From: CF-13 sp036782775
GTDB taxonomy: Bacteria > Chloroflexota > Dormibacteria > CF-121
Assembly (NCBI GenBank): GCA_036782775.1
Contig: DAIPYJ010000090.1
Span: 1-11,171 of the forward strand
DNA: 11,171 nt
Direction of reading: 5' to 3'
Below are positions 1 to 6,503 of the stretch, one piece after another. Below the pieces are notes generated by a model, which saw nothing but the letters and a program-made list of their open reading frames with translations, was not told the DNA's origin and searched no databases. Within the stretch, counting starts at the first letter, position 1; each line of letters begins with the position of its first letter. The position numbers and the translations under genes were made by a program.

Positions 1-2
1 AA

Positions 3-359
3 GACGGCCGGCGGCTGATGTTCGAGCTGCTGCGGCGGAAGGGCGCCATGCCGACCGGGATCTTCGTTCACCATGACGCCATGGCATTCGGAGTGCTGCA
101 GCTTGCCCGCGAGCGCGGGCTCAGCGCGCCGCGGGACTTTTCGATCGTTGGCTACTACGACGTCCGGGATGCTGAGCTTTCCGCGCCCGCGCTGACTTCC
201 ATTCGCGTGCCGCGCGAGGACCTTGGCCGCGCTGCGGCCGAGACCATGCTCGAACTCATGGCGTCGCCCGGTCAGCGGCCAGGCGCCCGGAAGCTCCAAC
301 CCACCGTGGTGGTTCGGGAATCAACCGGACCGCCGCCGGTGCGAAAATCAATGGCATGA
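3..359 (+). CDS. LacI-family transcriptional regulator, C-terminal part (5' end outside window)
   Basis: This is the last 118 codons of a LacI/GalR-type repressor. The frame is open to the left edge, so the DNA-binding N-terminus lies upstream and the first internal ATG (base 18) is not the real start. The visible part is the effector-binding domain, of the periplasmic-binding-protein fold. It has the typical IFVHHDAMAFGVLQ segment, a VGYYDV strand (usually VGFDD or VGYDD in the family), the TSIRVPREDLGRAAAE helix region, and the closing PTVVVRESTGPP tail. The family represses nearby catabolic genes until a small ligand, often a sugar or sugar acid, binds. The stop codon overlaps the start of the following aldehyde dehydrogenase (ATGA), so the two are probably co-translated and the repressor likely controls its own operon. 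The ligand cannot be read from the sequence. Confidence 0.9.
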   Translation, partial: DGRRLMFELLRRKGAMPTGIFVHHDAMAFGVLQLARERGLSAPRDFSIVGYYDVRDAELSAPALTSIRVPREDLGRAAAETMLELMASPGQRPGARKLQPTVVVRESTGPPPVRKSMA

Positions 360-1813
360 CCCCGGTTAGCGAATTGATCTCCGTGCGCCACACCGACCTC
401 TACATCGGCGGCAGCTGGCGGGCCGCCTCCGACAACCAGCGCATCGAGGTCACCGACCCCGCGACCGGCGAGGTCATCGCCAGCGTCGCGAGCGCGACGG
501 TGGAGGATGGGCTGGCCGCCGTGGAGGCAGCCTCGCAGGCATTTCGGGGCTGGGCCGCCAAGCCGCCGCGGGAGCGCGCCGAGATCCTGCGCAAGACCTT
601 CGAGCTCATGATTCGCGACCGCGACAAGCTCGCCGAGCTGATGGTCCGAGAGAACGGCAAGCCGCTGGCCGAGGCCGTCGGCGAGGTCAGTTACGCGGCC
701 GAATTCTTCCGCTGGTTCTCCGAAGAGGCCGTTCGCAACATCGGGTCGGTGTCGATCGCGCCCAGCGGGGCCAATCGGATCCTCGTCGAGCATCAGCCGA
801 TCGGCGTCTCGATCCTGGTCACGCCCTGGAATTTCCCGGCGGCCATGGCCACCCGCAAAATCGGTCCCGCCCTCGCGGCCGGCTGCACCGTGGTGCTGAA
901 ACCGGCGTCCGAGACGCCGCTGACCGCGCTCGCGATCACCGACCTGCTCGAGCAGGCGGGCGTACCGAAGGGGGTCGTCAACGTCATCCCCTCGAAGCGC
1001 TCGTCCGAAGTCGTCAAGGCGATGCTCAAGGACGCGCGCGTCCGCGCGCTGTCGTTCACCGGTTCCACGGAAGTGGGGCGCATCCTGCTTGCGCAGGCAG
1101 CCGAGAACGTCGTCCGTTGCTCGATGGAGCTGGGCGGGAACGCGCCGTTCATCGTGCTCGACGATGCGGACCTCGATGCGGCACTCGAGGGCGCGATCAT
1201 CGCCAAGATGCGCAACACGGGCCAGTCGTGCATTGCAGCCAACCGGTTCTACGCCGACGCCAGGATCGCCGAGAAGTTCTCAGCGATGCTCGCTCGGGCA
1301 ATGGGCGCGCTCCCCGTCGGCAACGGTCTCGATGCGAACGTCAAAGTTGGTCCCGTGATCAACCAGCCGGCACGCGAGAAGATGTTGGGCCTGGTCGACG
1401 AAGCGGCCGGTCACGGCGCGCGGATCCTCACCGGCGGCAAGCCGCCCGATCGTCCGGGATACTTCGTGCCGCCCACCGTGATCAGCGAGGTGCCCGCCGA
1501 AGAGCACATTCTGAAAGAAGAAATCTTCGGCCCGATCGCGCCGGTCGTCACCTTCCGCGACGTGAACCAGGCGATCGAGTTCGCGAACAAGACCGACCGC
1601 GGCCTTGCGTCCTACGTCTACACGCGTGACCTGGCCAAGGGCCTCGCCGTCGCCGAAGCGATCGAGTCGGGCATGGTCGGCTTGAACCGGGGCTTTATTT
1701 CAGATCCGGCCGCGCCCTTCGGCGGCGTCAAGCAAAGCGGCGTCGGGCGCGAAGGCTCGCACGAGGGCCTGATGGAGTTCCTCGAGACCAAGTACATCGC
1801 GACCAACTGGTAA
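356..1813 (+). CDS. NAD(P)-dependent aldehyde dehydrogenase, succinate-semialdehyde dehydrogenase-like
   Basis: A complete 485-aa aldehyde dehydrogenase that oxidises an aldehyde to a carboxylate with NAD(P) in the cytoplasm. The visible catalytic set is complete: Asn159 in PWNF, Lys182 in LKPASETP, the FTGSTEVG nucleotide loop (234-241), Glu258 in MELGGN, nucleophile Cys292 in NTGQSCIAAN, and Glu389/Phe391 in EEIFGP. The C-terminal PFGGVKQSGVGREG segment and the ETKYIATNW end resemble GabD-type succinate-semialdehyde dehydrogenases. These often carry a second Cys two residues after the nucleophile (the CVC redox switch), which is Ala here. The ATG overlaps the LacI stop by 4 bp and has no clear ribosome binding site, so translation is probably coupled. 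A LacI partner fits use in sugar-acid or semialdehyde breakdown, for example alpha-ketoglutarate semialdehyde. The family is certain; the substrate is not. Confidence 0.9.
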   Translation: MTPVSELISVRHTDLYIGGSWRAASDNQRIEVTDPATGEVIASVASATVEDGLAAVEAASQAFRGWAAKPPRERAEILRKTFELMIRDRDKLAELMVRENGKPLAEAVGEVSYAAEFFRWFSEEAVRNIGSVSIAPSGANRILVEHQPIGVSILVTPWNFPAAMATRKIGPALAAGCTVVLKPASETPLTALAITDLLEQAGVPKGVVNVIPSKRSSEVVKAMLKDARVRALSFTGSTEVGRILLAQAAENVVRCSMELGGNAPFIVLDDADLDAALEGAIIAKMRNTGQSCIAANRFYADARIAEKFSAMLARAMGALPVGNGLDANVKVGPVINQPAREKMLGLVDEAAGHGARILTGGKPPDRPGYFVPPTVISEVPAEEHILKEEIFGPIAPVVTFRDVNQAIEFANKTDRGLASYVYTRDLAKGLAVAEAIESGMVGLNRGFISDPAAPFGGVKQSGVGREGSHEGLMEFLETKYIATNW

Positions 1814-2470
1814 GTGTCGATCACGGTTCGCGATGTGAACCGTGCACTTCGCCAGAAATTTTGGCCCCTTCTGGAAAGCAAAGGCTTTTCCGATCACACC
1901 GACCGGGTCGGTTGGCGTCGTAATCGCGGCGTCATCGATGTTGTCGAGTTGTCTTCGGTTGGCGCCCAGGCTGACATTGTGGGCTGCACTTCGTTTTCCT
2001 TTTCGGCCTGCGTGGCGGCGAGTAGTTCCTGGATGCCAACGATTGCCCCGCTAGCCGAGGCTCCGTTGCGACCGCACTTTTGGCAATGCGATCCCTTCTT
2101 AGTCTGGCTTGATAAAGAGCTCAAACAGCCATGGTTCGAGCCGTTCACCCGCTCTCCTAAAAATCTAACGCCTCCGATGCGAGCCCATCGAGAGGGCCTC
2201 AAGCACATGTTGCGGACTGACGTTCACGATCGGCCTGATATTTGGTTTGTGCTTGAAGATGGAAGCAACCTGGATGAGGTGCTCAAAGATCTGACCGCAA
2301 CGGTGATGGAAGTCGGACTGGAAATCTTGGGACGACTCCATGAACCGCAGCGCGTCATTGAAATGGTCTTGGAGGATGAACTAGCTTCAGGACCGGGCTC
2401 GCCAATTGGACAAGAGGTTTTGAAAGCGGCTCGCGCCGAGCTTGACCGCACTACCGGCGAACGAGCTTGA
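1814..2470 (+). CDS. Uncharacterised 218-aa protein, possibly DUF4304-like
   Basis: The reading frame opens with GTG immediately after the TAA of the aldehyde dehydrogenase, with no ribosome binding site of its own, so it probably relies on reinitiation. The N-terminal third (VRDVNRALRQKFWPLLESKGF, then a W-R-R segment, VIDVVELSS and a GCTSFSFS strand) resembles proteins annotated as DUF4304, which begin with a short helix, a 'large-ligand-free' GF turn and a V-I-D-V-V strand. I recall this pattern but could not search for it. The rest is a mixed alpha/beta soluble domain with Trp-rich segments (WFEPF, DIWFVLEDG) and a long acidic helix near 150-185. There is no signal peptide or membrane segment. 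The local sequence is visibly less GC-rich than the flanking dehydrogenase, hinting at different ancestry. Function unknown; its 3' end converges on the propeller gene with only 18 bases between stops. Confidence 0.7.
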   Translation: MSITVRDVNRALRQKFWPLLESKGFSDHTDRVGWRRNRGVIDVVELSSVGAQADIVGCTSFSFSACVAASSSWMPTIAPLAEAPLRPHFWQCDPFLVWLDKELKQPWFEPFTRSPKNLTPPMRAHREGLKHMLRTDVHDRPDIWFVLEDGSNLDEVLKDLTATVMEVGLEILGRLHEPQRVIEMVLEDELASGPGSPIGQEVLKAARAELDRTTGERA

Positions 2471-2488
2471 CTCAATAACCGGTACGGG

Positions 2489-3925
2489 CTAAGAGTTCGG
2501 CACGGCGAGCTGCTGCGACCAGTGATAGCCGCCGTCGGTGGTGCGTTCGATAACGACCTGATTGCTGGTATTGACTTCGAGCACCCAGCCATTGGACGTG
2601 CTCACGAAGGCGGCGTCATAGGTCTCGCTCGGGCCAGGAATCGAACCGGTCGACTGCAGGCTCGCTCCGCCGTTGCTCGCGATCATGACGTTGGCGCGAT
2701 TGGCCGGTGGCGTGTCGCCGACGAACACGGCGTCGTTCGGATCAACGACGCTGAAGGCGCCCGGGTACGAACCCGGACCCCAAGGCACGCCCGGGGCTGC
2801 CTGCTGCATCGTCATCTGCTCTTCCATCACCGCGCGCCAGGAAGAGCCGTTGACCGTCGCATAGACGATGTATGGGATGTTGCCTGCAGCGGCGCCGCCA
2901 CTGGAAAACTCCACCCAGGCCGCCGATGGCGCCGCGCACTCGAGTCGCGACTTTCCTGGCAAGCCTTGCTGCGCCGCAGCCATCTGCAGGCTCGGCGTCC
3001 AGGACTGGCCGCCATTGCCGCTGCGATACACGACGCCTTCTTCCGTAGTCAGCCAGCCATGTGCGGCGTCGCTGAAGCAAATGGATTGCGGGTCCGCGGG
3101 GCTGTTAATGCTGCTCCAGGTTCGGCCGCCGTCCGAGGTCACGATGATCTGCGCTCCCATCGACGGAATCTCGATGCCCCAACCGCCGGCGGGCTGAGTG
3201 CCACCGGCAATACCCCAGCCGTTGTTCGAATTCACGAAGTGCACCGACCGAATCCATTGCTGCGCCTCACCCAGCTGGTGCCAGCTGCGGCCACCGTCTG
3301 TGGTGCCGAGCAAGGACTGCGTCCCGACCGCCCACCCAGTCGTCGTACTGATGAAGTCGAGGCCAACGAACTGGTCATTTGAGTTGTACTGGCGGCTCCA
3401 GTGCGATCCATCGCTCGTGGAGTAGATGCCATGGGAGCCGACCGCCCAGCCCAGATGAGATCCGAGCATCTGAATCGACATGAGACCTGGGACATACTGC
3501 GGGACGTCGCCGACCGGCGCCGCTGACGCGCACCCGCGCCCCCCATGGGGCGCCCCCCCCCCCCTCCTGGGGGGGGGGGGGGGGTGTGGGGGGGGGNNNN
3601 NNNNNNCACTAGCGGACGCGCTCGCCGTTGTCGTGGGGGTCGTGGTGGTCTGTGGAGTTGCAGTCGGCGTAGGCGATGCCAAGCTAACCGGCGGGGATGC
3701 CGTCGCCCGGCCAATATTGTGTAGCTGGTAGCCGACGAACGCGATGAGACCGCCAGCGACGAGTACCAGCCCGGCCATCGCAAACGATGGCACGGCGGAA
3801 TCGCGGCGGCGTGGCTTGTCGAGGTTTGCGATCAGATTCGACGCCAGGTTCGGGCGCGGGTTTGCCTCCTTTCGGAAGCCCTGCGCGTAGCGACGAAGCC
3901 GGTGTTCGATTGGTTCCTTATCCAT
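2489..3925 (-). CDS. Membrane-anchored beta-propeller (BNR/Ycf48-like) protein, putative sensor or anti-sigma partner; contains assembly gap
   Basis: The frame gives about 478 aa, but the middle is unreliable because of ten Ns and adjoining homopolymers. Residues 1-45 are charged and cytoplasmic, about 46-67 form one membrane segment (MAGLVLVAGGLIAFVGYQL), and about 72-106 are a Ser/Thr/Pro/Ala linker. After the gap comes an extracytoplasmic beta-propeller with repeated GWAVG-like strands and Asp-box motifs: STSDGSHW, GTTDGGRSW, VTSDGGRTW, RSGNGGQSW and, near the C-terminus, RTTDGGYHW. This pattern is shared by BNR/sialidase-type repeats and Ycf48-like proteins. The ATG overlaps the stop of the sigma factor gene (ATGA), and the topology (short cytoplasmic N-terminus, one TM, outer domain) matches that of anti-sigma factors, although I see no recognisable zinc-binding or RsgI-type anti-sigma domain. 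The partner role is inferred. A 10-base gap that keeps frame may be coincidence. Confidence 0.75.
   Translation of the reverse strand: MDKEPIEHRLRRYAQGFRKEANPRPNLASNLIANLDKPRRRDSAVPSFAMAGLVLVAGGLIAFVGYQLHNIGRATASPPVSLASPTPTATPQTTTTPTTTASASASXXXXPPPHPPPPPRRGGGAPHGGRGCASAAPVGDVPQYVPGLMSIQMLGSHLGWAVGSHGIYSTSDGSHWSRQYNSNDQFVGLDFISTTTGWAVGTQSLLGTTDGGRSWHQLGEAQQWIRSVHFVNSNNGWGIAGGTQPAGGWGIEIPSMGAQIIVTSDGGRTWSSINSPADPQSICFSDAAHGWLTTEEGVVYRSGNGGQSWTPSLQMAAAQQGLPGKSRLECAAPSAAWVEFSSGGAAAGNIPYIVYATVNGSSWRAVMEEQMTMQQAAPGVPWGPGSYPGAFSVVDPNDAVFVGDTPPANRANVMIASNGGASLQSTGSIPGPSETYDAAFVSTSNGWVLEVNTSNQVVIERTTDGGYHWSQQLAVPNS
3541..3606. other. Poly-C/poly-G low-complexity stretch and 10-N scaffold gap (probable assembly artefact)
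   Basis: A 12-base C run (3553-3564) is followed by a 16-base G run (3569-3584), a 9-base G run (3588-3596) and then ten Ns (3597-3606). On the minus strand this translates to a Pro/Gly/Arg-rich patch that fits neither the Thr/Ser/Ala linker on one side nor the propeller on the other. The simplest reading is a contig end with homopolymer read error, joined by a fixed-size gap. True linker sequence, and possibly some coding length, is missing here. Confidence 0.85.
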
Positions 3926-4455
3926 CAGCTCGATTGCTCCTGAATCGCGAGACCTGGCTGCATCTGGCGCAATTTGCCAACCACTCGATGCAAGAGAACG
4001 CGGACCGTCGCCGGCTTGATGCCAAGCTGCCTGGCGACGTCGTCCGCGGACAGGTCCTCAAAGTAAGATAGATACGCGACCTGGCGCTCGCGAACAGAAA
4101 GCCGACGCAGCAGGCGCCCCATCTCTTCGTCGCCCGCCCGCCGGTCGATCTCGGCCATCGGATCGGGTGGCCGCGGCTGCCAGAACCTGATCCGGCGAGC
4201 CAGCGCCTCCCGCCGATGGTAGTCGGTCGATCGGCTGGCAATGACACGATAGAGATAGCGCCGGAACTCCGTTTCTTCGTCCGGCGTCCTGTCCGACGCC
4301 CACAACTGGGTGAGCGCGTCCTGCAGGATCTCCTCGGCGATCGCGGGATTTTGTGTCAGCATCAGGGCGAACTGGTAAGCCGGGCGCGCCAGCAACCGGA
4401 CATGCGATTCGAACCACGGTCGCGATTCGGCTGGCAGCGTAGCCTCCTTGTTCAC
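3925..4455 (-). CDS. ECF-type RNA polymerase sigma factor (sigma-70 family)
   Basis: A 176-aa group 4 sigma factor with only regions 2 and 4. Region 2 covers about residues 20-82 (FALMLTQNPAIAEEILQDAL, a W at 52, then EFRRYLYRVIASRSTDYHRR, the core-binding and -10 recognition part). Region 4 covers about 113-166 (LLRRLSVRERQVAYLSYFEDLSADDVARQLGIKPATVRVLLHR, a helix-turn-helix for -35 recognition). Length is normal for the class. The start shown is GTG, with no Shine-Dalgarno upstream. A perfect AAGGAGG lies inside the frame (4443-4449) five bases before an in-frame CTG (codon 7), so the true start could be that CTG, or the GTG could be used on a different RNA end. The stop overlaps the start of the membrane propeller protein, the arrangement usual for a sigma/anti-sigma pair. 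Confidence 0.9.
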   Translation of the reverse strand: MNKEATLPAESRPWFESHVRLLARPAYQFALMLTQNPAIAEEILQDALTQLWASDRTPDEETEFRRYLYRVIASRSTDYHRREALARRIRFWQPRPPDPMAEIDRRAGDEEMGRLLRRLSVRERQVAYLSYFEDLSADDVARQLGIKPATVRVLLHRVVGKLRQMQPGLAIQEQSS

Positions 4456-4469
4456 CTGTACTACGAACG

Positions 4470-4482
4470 GCCCGCCTCGGGC
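4470..4482 (-). other. Small GC hairpin in the sigma factor 5' leader
   Basis: GCCCG and CGGGC are separated by a 3-base loop between leuD and the sigma factor gene. No T-run follows on the minus strand, so it is not a convincing terminator. It could shape the 5' leader of the sigma mRNA or weaken readthrough from leuD. Confidence 0.3.
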
Positions 4483-4488
4483 GTTTAC

Positions 4489-4516
4489 ATTACGTTGGCG
4501 CGGCCGAATTCGTTAC
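4489..4516 (-). promoter_or_regulatory. Candidate ECF-type autoregulated promoter of the sigma factor gene
   Basis: On the minus strand, GTAACG (4516-4511) and CGTAAT (4494-4489) are separated by 16 bases. An AAC-containing -35 and a CGT-containing -10 at this spacing match the general form of ECF sigma promoters, and such genes often transcribe themselves. The -10 ends 33 bases before the GTG start. It lies in the only gap (66 bases) between leuD and the sigma gene. Weak, motif-only evidence. Confidence 0.3.
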
Positions 4517-4521
4517 GGAAT

Positions 4522-5127
4522 CTAGGTCGTTACCGGCAGCAGCGTCGAGCGCGCCGCCTCGAAGGCGGTAATGGCCGCCTCCTGGCGCAGGGTCAGCGCG
4601 ACTTCGTCCCAGCCGTTGCGCAGGCAATCCCTGAAGAAAGGATCAACGCTGAATTCGATTTGCCAATCCGGTTGACCCGTCTCGGCGTGGACGATGATCG
4701 TCTGCGCCTCCAGATCGACGAAGATCGTGGTACCAGGCGCCTCGAGGGCCAGATCGGTGAGCTGTCGGACGGTCGTTTCGGGAAGCTCAATCGGCAGCAA
4801 GCCCGACCGAAAGCTGTTGCTCTTGAAGATGTCCGCGAACGACGGAGCGATCACGGCGCGAAAACCAGCGTCCTGTAGCGACCAGGGCGCGTGCTCGCGC
4901 GACGAGCCACAGCCGAAGTTCGGACCCGTCACCAGGAATCTCGCGTTTCGATAGTCCGGCTTGTCAAGAATGAAGTCGCCGCTCCGTCGCCAGTCGTAGA
5001 ACAGGAACGGCCCATAGCCCGAGCGCTCGATGCGCTTCAGGAATTGCTTGGAGATGATCTGGTCCGTGTCGACGTTCGCGCGGTCGAGCGGGGCCACGAC
5101 GCCGGTGACCTGCCTGAACGGCTCCAT
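4522..5127 (-). CDS. leuD: 3-isopropylmalate dehydratase small subunit
   Basis: The 201-aa swivel subunit of isopropylmalate isomerase. With LeuC it converts 2-isopropylmalate to 3-isopropylmalate in leucine synthesis. The start is set by homology and overlap: the protein begins MEPFRQVTGVVAPLDRANVDTD, with the ATG at 5127-5125 overlapping the leuC stop (ATGA). The open frame continues upstream to 5325, but that extension only runs through leuC. Visible signatures are NVDTDQII (19-26), FLKRIER, and the substrate-binding loop FGCGSSREHAPW (71-82), followed by the FADIFKSN segment (97-104). Length equals that of typical LeuD (about 200 aa). LeuD-like subunits also occur in homoaconitase or citraconate-type hydratases, so leucine specificity is inferred from the neighbouring ilv/leu genes. 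Confidence 0.93.
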   Translation of the reverse strand: MEPFRQVTGVVAPLDRANVDTDQIISKQFLKRIERSGYGPFLFYDWRRSGDFILDKPDYRNARFLVTGPNFGCGSSREHAPWSLQDAGFRAVIAPSFADIFKSNSFRSGLLPIELPETTVRQLTDLALEAPGTTIFVDLEAQTIIVHAETGQPDWQIEFSVDPFFRDCLRNGWDEVALTLRQEAAITAFEAARSTLLPVTT

Positions 5128-6503
5128 CAGTTGAACTCGCGGACGTCGACGAGGTGGCCGGCGATTGCCGCCGCGGCCGCCATCGGAGGGCTGACCAGAT
5201 GCGTGCGACCGCCACTGCCCTGCCTGCCCTCGAAGTTGCGGTTGCTGGTTGAGGCACATCGTTCGCCGGGCCCGAGAATGTCCGGATTCATTCCGAGGCA
5301 CATGGAGCAGCCCGCGTCTCGCCATTCAAAGCCCGCGTCTTTGAAAATCGCATCCAGCCCTTCGGCCTCGGCCTGGCGTTTGACGCCGGTGGAACCGGGG
5401 ACGACCATTGCCCGGATCTTTGGATGGACGCTGCGACCGCGGACGACCGTCGCGGCGATGCGCAAATCCTCGAGCCGCGCATTGGTACACGATCCGATGA
5501 AGACGCGGTCCAGGCTGATTGCTTCGATCGCCGTGCCGGGTTCGAGGGCCATGTAGCGAAGCGCTCGGGCATCGGAATCATCAGCAGGCTCGGGCACCCG
5601 GCCGGTCACGGGTACCGACTGTCCGGGGTTCGTTCCCCAGGTGACATACGGCTCGAGCGTACCGGCCTCGAGGTCAACGTGACGATCGAATCGCGCCTCC
5701 GCGTCGGTCGAGAACCTGCGCCAGGAGTCGACGGCCTCCTCCCAGCGCTCGCCCGCCGAGGAGTGCGGCCGACCCTTGAGATACGAAAACGTCGTCTCGT
5801 CCGGCGCAATCATGCCGGCGCGCGCGCCGCCCTCGATCGTCATGTTGCAGACGGTCATCCGTCCTTCCATCGATAGCGCCCGAATCGTCGAGCCGCGGTA
5901 CTCGATGACGTGGCCGCGTCCGCCCTCGACGCCGATGCGGCTGATGATGCCCAGCGCGATGTCCTTGGCGGTCACGCCGATCGGCAACGGGCCTTCGACC
6001 GTCACCGCCATGTCCGCCGGCCGCCGCTGACGCAGGCACTGGGTTGCCAGCACGTGCTCGACCTCCGAGGTTCCGATACCGAAAGCAAGCGCGCCAAAGG
6101 CGCCATGCGTCGACGTGTGCGAATCGCCGCAAACGATCAAGAGGCCCGGCTGCGTGAGGCCGAGCTCCGGCCCGATCACGTGAACGATCCCTTGCCGCCG
6201 GCTTCCAATCCCGTAGAGGGTGATGCCTTCACGCCGGCAGTTCTCCTCCAGGGCGGCCATCTGCCGCTGAGAGATCTGATCGGCGACCTCGCGTCCGTCC
6301 TGCGTCGGCACGTTATGGTCCATGGTCGCCAGCGTCAGATCGGGGCGGCGAACCTTCCGCCCATTCAGGCGCAGGCTCTCGAACGCTTGCGGCGAGGTGA
6401 CCTCGTGGACGAGGTGCAGATCGACGTAGAGCAGGTCCGGTTCTCCGTCCCGGGCAGCGACCACATGAGCGTCCCAAATCTTCTGGGCCATCGTCTTGCT
6501 CAT
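5127..6503 (-). CDS. leuC: 3-isopropylmalate dehydratase large subunit
   Basis: The 458-aa aconitase-family catalytic subunit that holds the [4Fe-4S] cluster. The three cluster ligands are present: Cys339 in IGSCTN, and Cys399 and Cys402 in CSMCLGMN. Other family marks are DLHLVHEVTSPQAF (28-41), MDHNVPT (61-67), CGDSHTSTHGAFG (125-137), the GTSEVEHVLATQ segment, and SNRNFEGRQG (420-429). Length is close to that of enterobacterial LeuC (about 466 aa). The ATG at 6503-6501 overlaps the stop of the upstream PucR-type gene by 4 bp, and the stop overlaps the leuD start, so all three are likely co-translated. An in-frame ATG four codons later is possible but less likely. With LeuD it should perform the second step of leucine synthesis. 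Confidence 0.95.
   Translation of the reverse strand: MSKTMAQKIWDAHVVAARDGEPDLLYVDLHLVHEVTSPQAFESLRLNGRKVRRPDLTLATMDHNVPTQDGREVADQISQRQMAALEENCRREGITLYGIGSRRQGIVHVIGPELGLTQPGLLIVCGDSHTSTHGAFGALAFGIGTSEVEHVLATQCLRQRRPADMAVTVEGPLPIGVTAKDIALGIISRIGVEGGRGHVIEYRGSTIRALSMEGRMTVCNMTIEGGARAGMIAPDETTFSYLKGRPHSSAGERWEEAVDSWRRFSTDAEARFDRHVDLEAGTLEPYVTWGTNPGQSVPVTGRVPEPADDSDARALRYMALEPGTAIEAISLDRVFIGSCTNARLEDLRIAATVVRGRSVHPKIRAMVVPGSTGVKRQAEAEGLDAIFKDAGFEWRDAGCSMCLGMNPDILGPGERCASTSNRNFEGRQGSGGRTHLVSPPMAAAAAIAGHLVDVREFN

Noticed and set aside
272..1507. Several minus-strand and alternate plus-strand ORFs inside the aldehyde dehydrogenase
   Set aside because: They are shadow frames of a gene with a complete catalytic set and show no family resemblance.
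2522..3382. 286-aa plus-strand ORF opposite the propeller gene
   Set aside because: Arg/Ala-rich shadow frame of the GC-rich propeller gene; the opposite strand carries clear Asp-box repeats.
3553..3596. G-quadruplex or structured poly-G/C element
   Set aside because: The runs abut an N gap and break an otherwise sensible protein linker, so sequencing or assembly error is more likely than a biological structure.
5128..5325. Extended leuD start at 5325
   Set aside because: This part lies wholly inside leuC in another frame and gives low-complexity Arg/Gly-rich protein. The ATG at 5127 matches the family start and overlaps the leuC stop.
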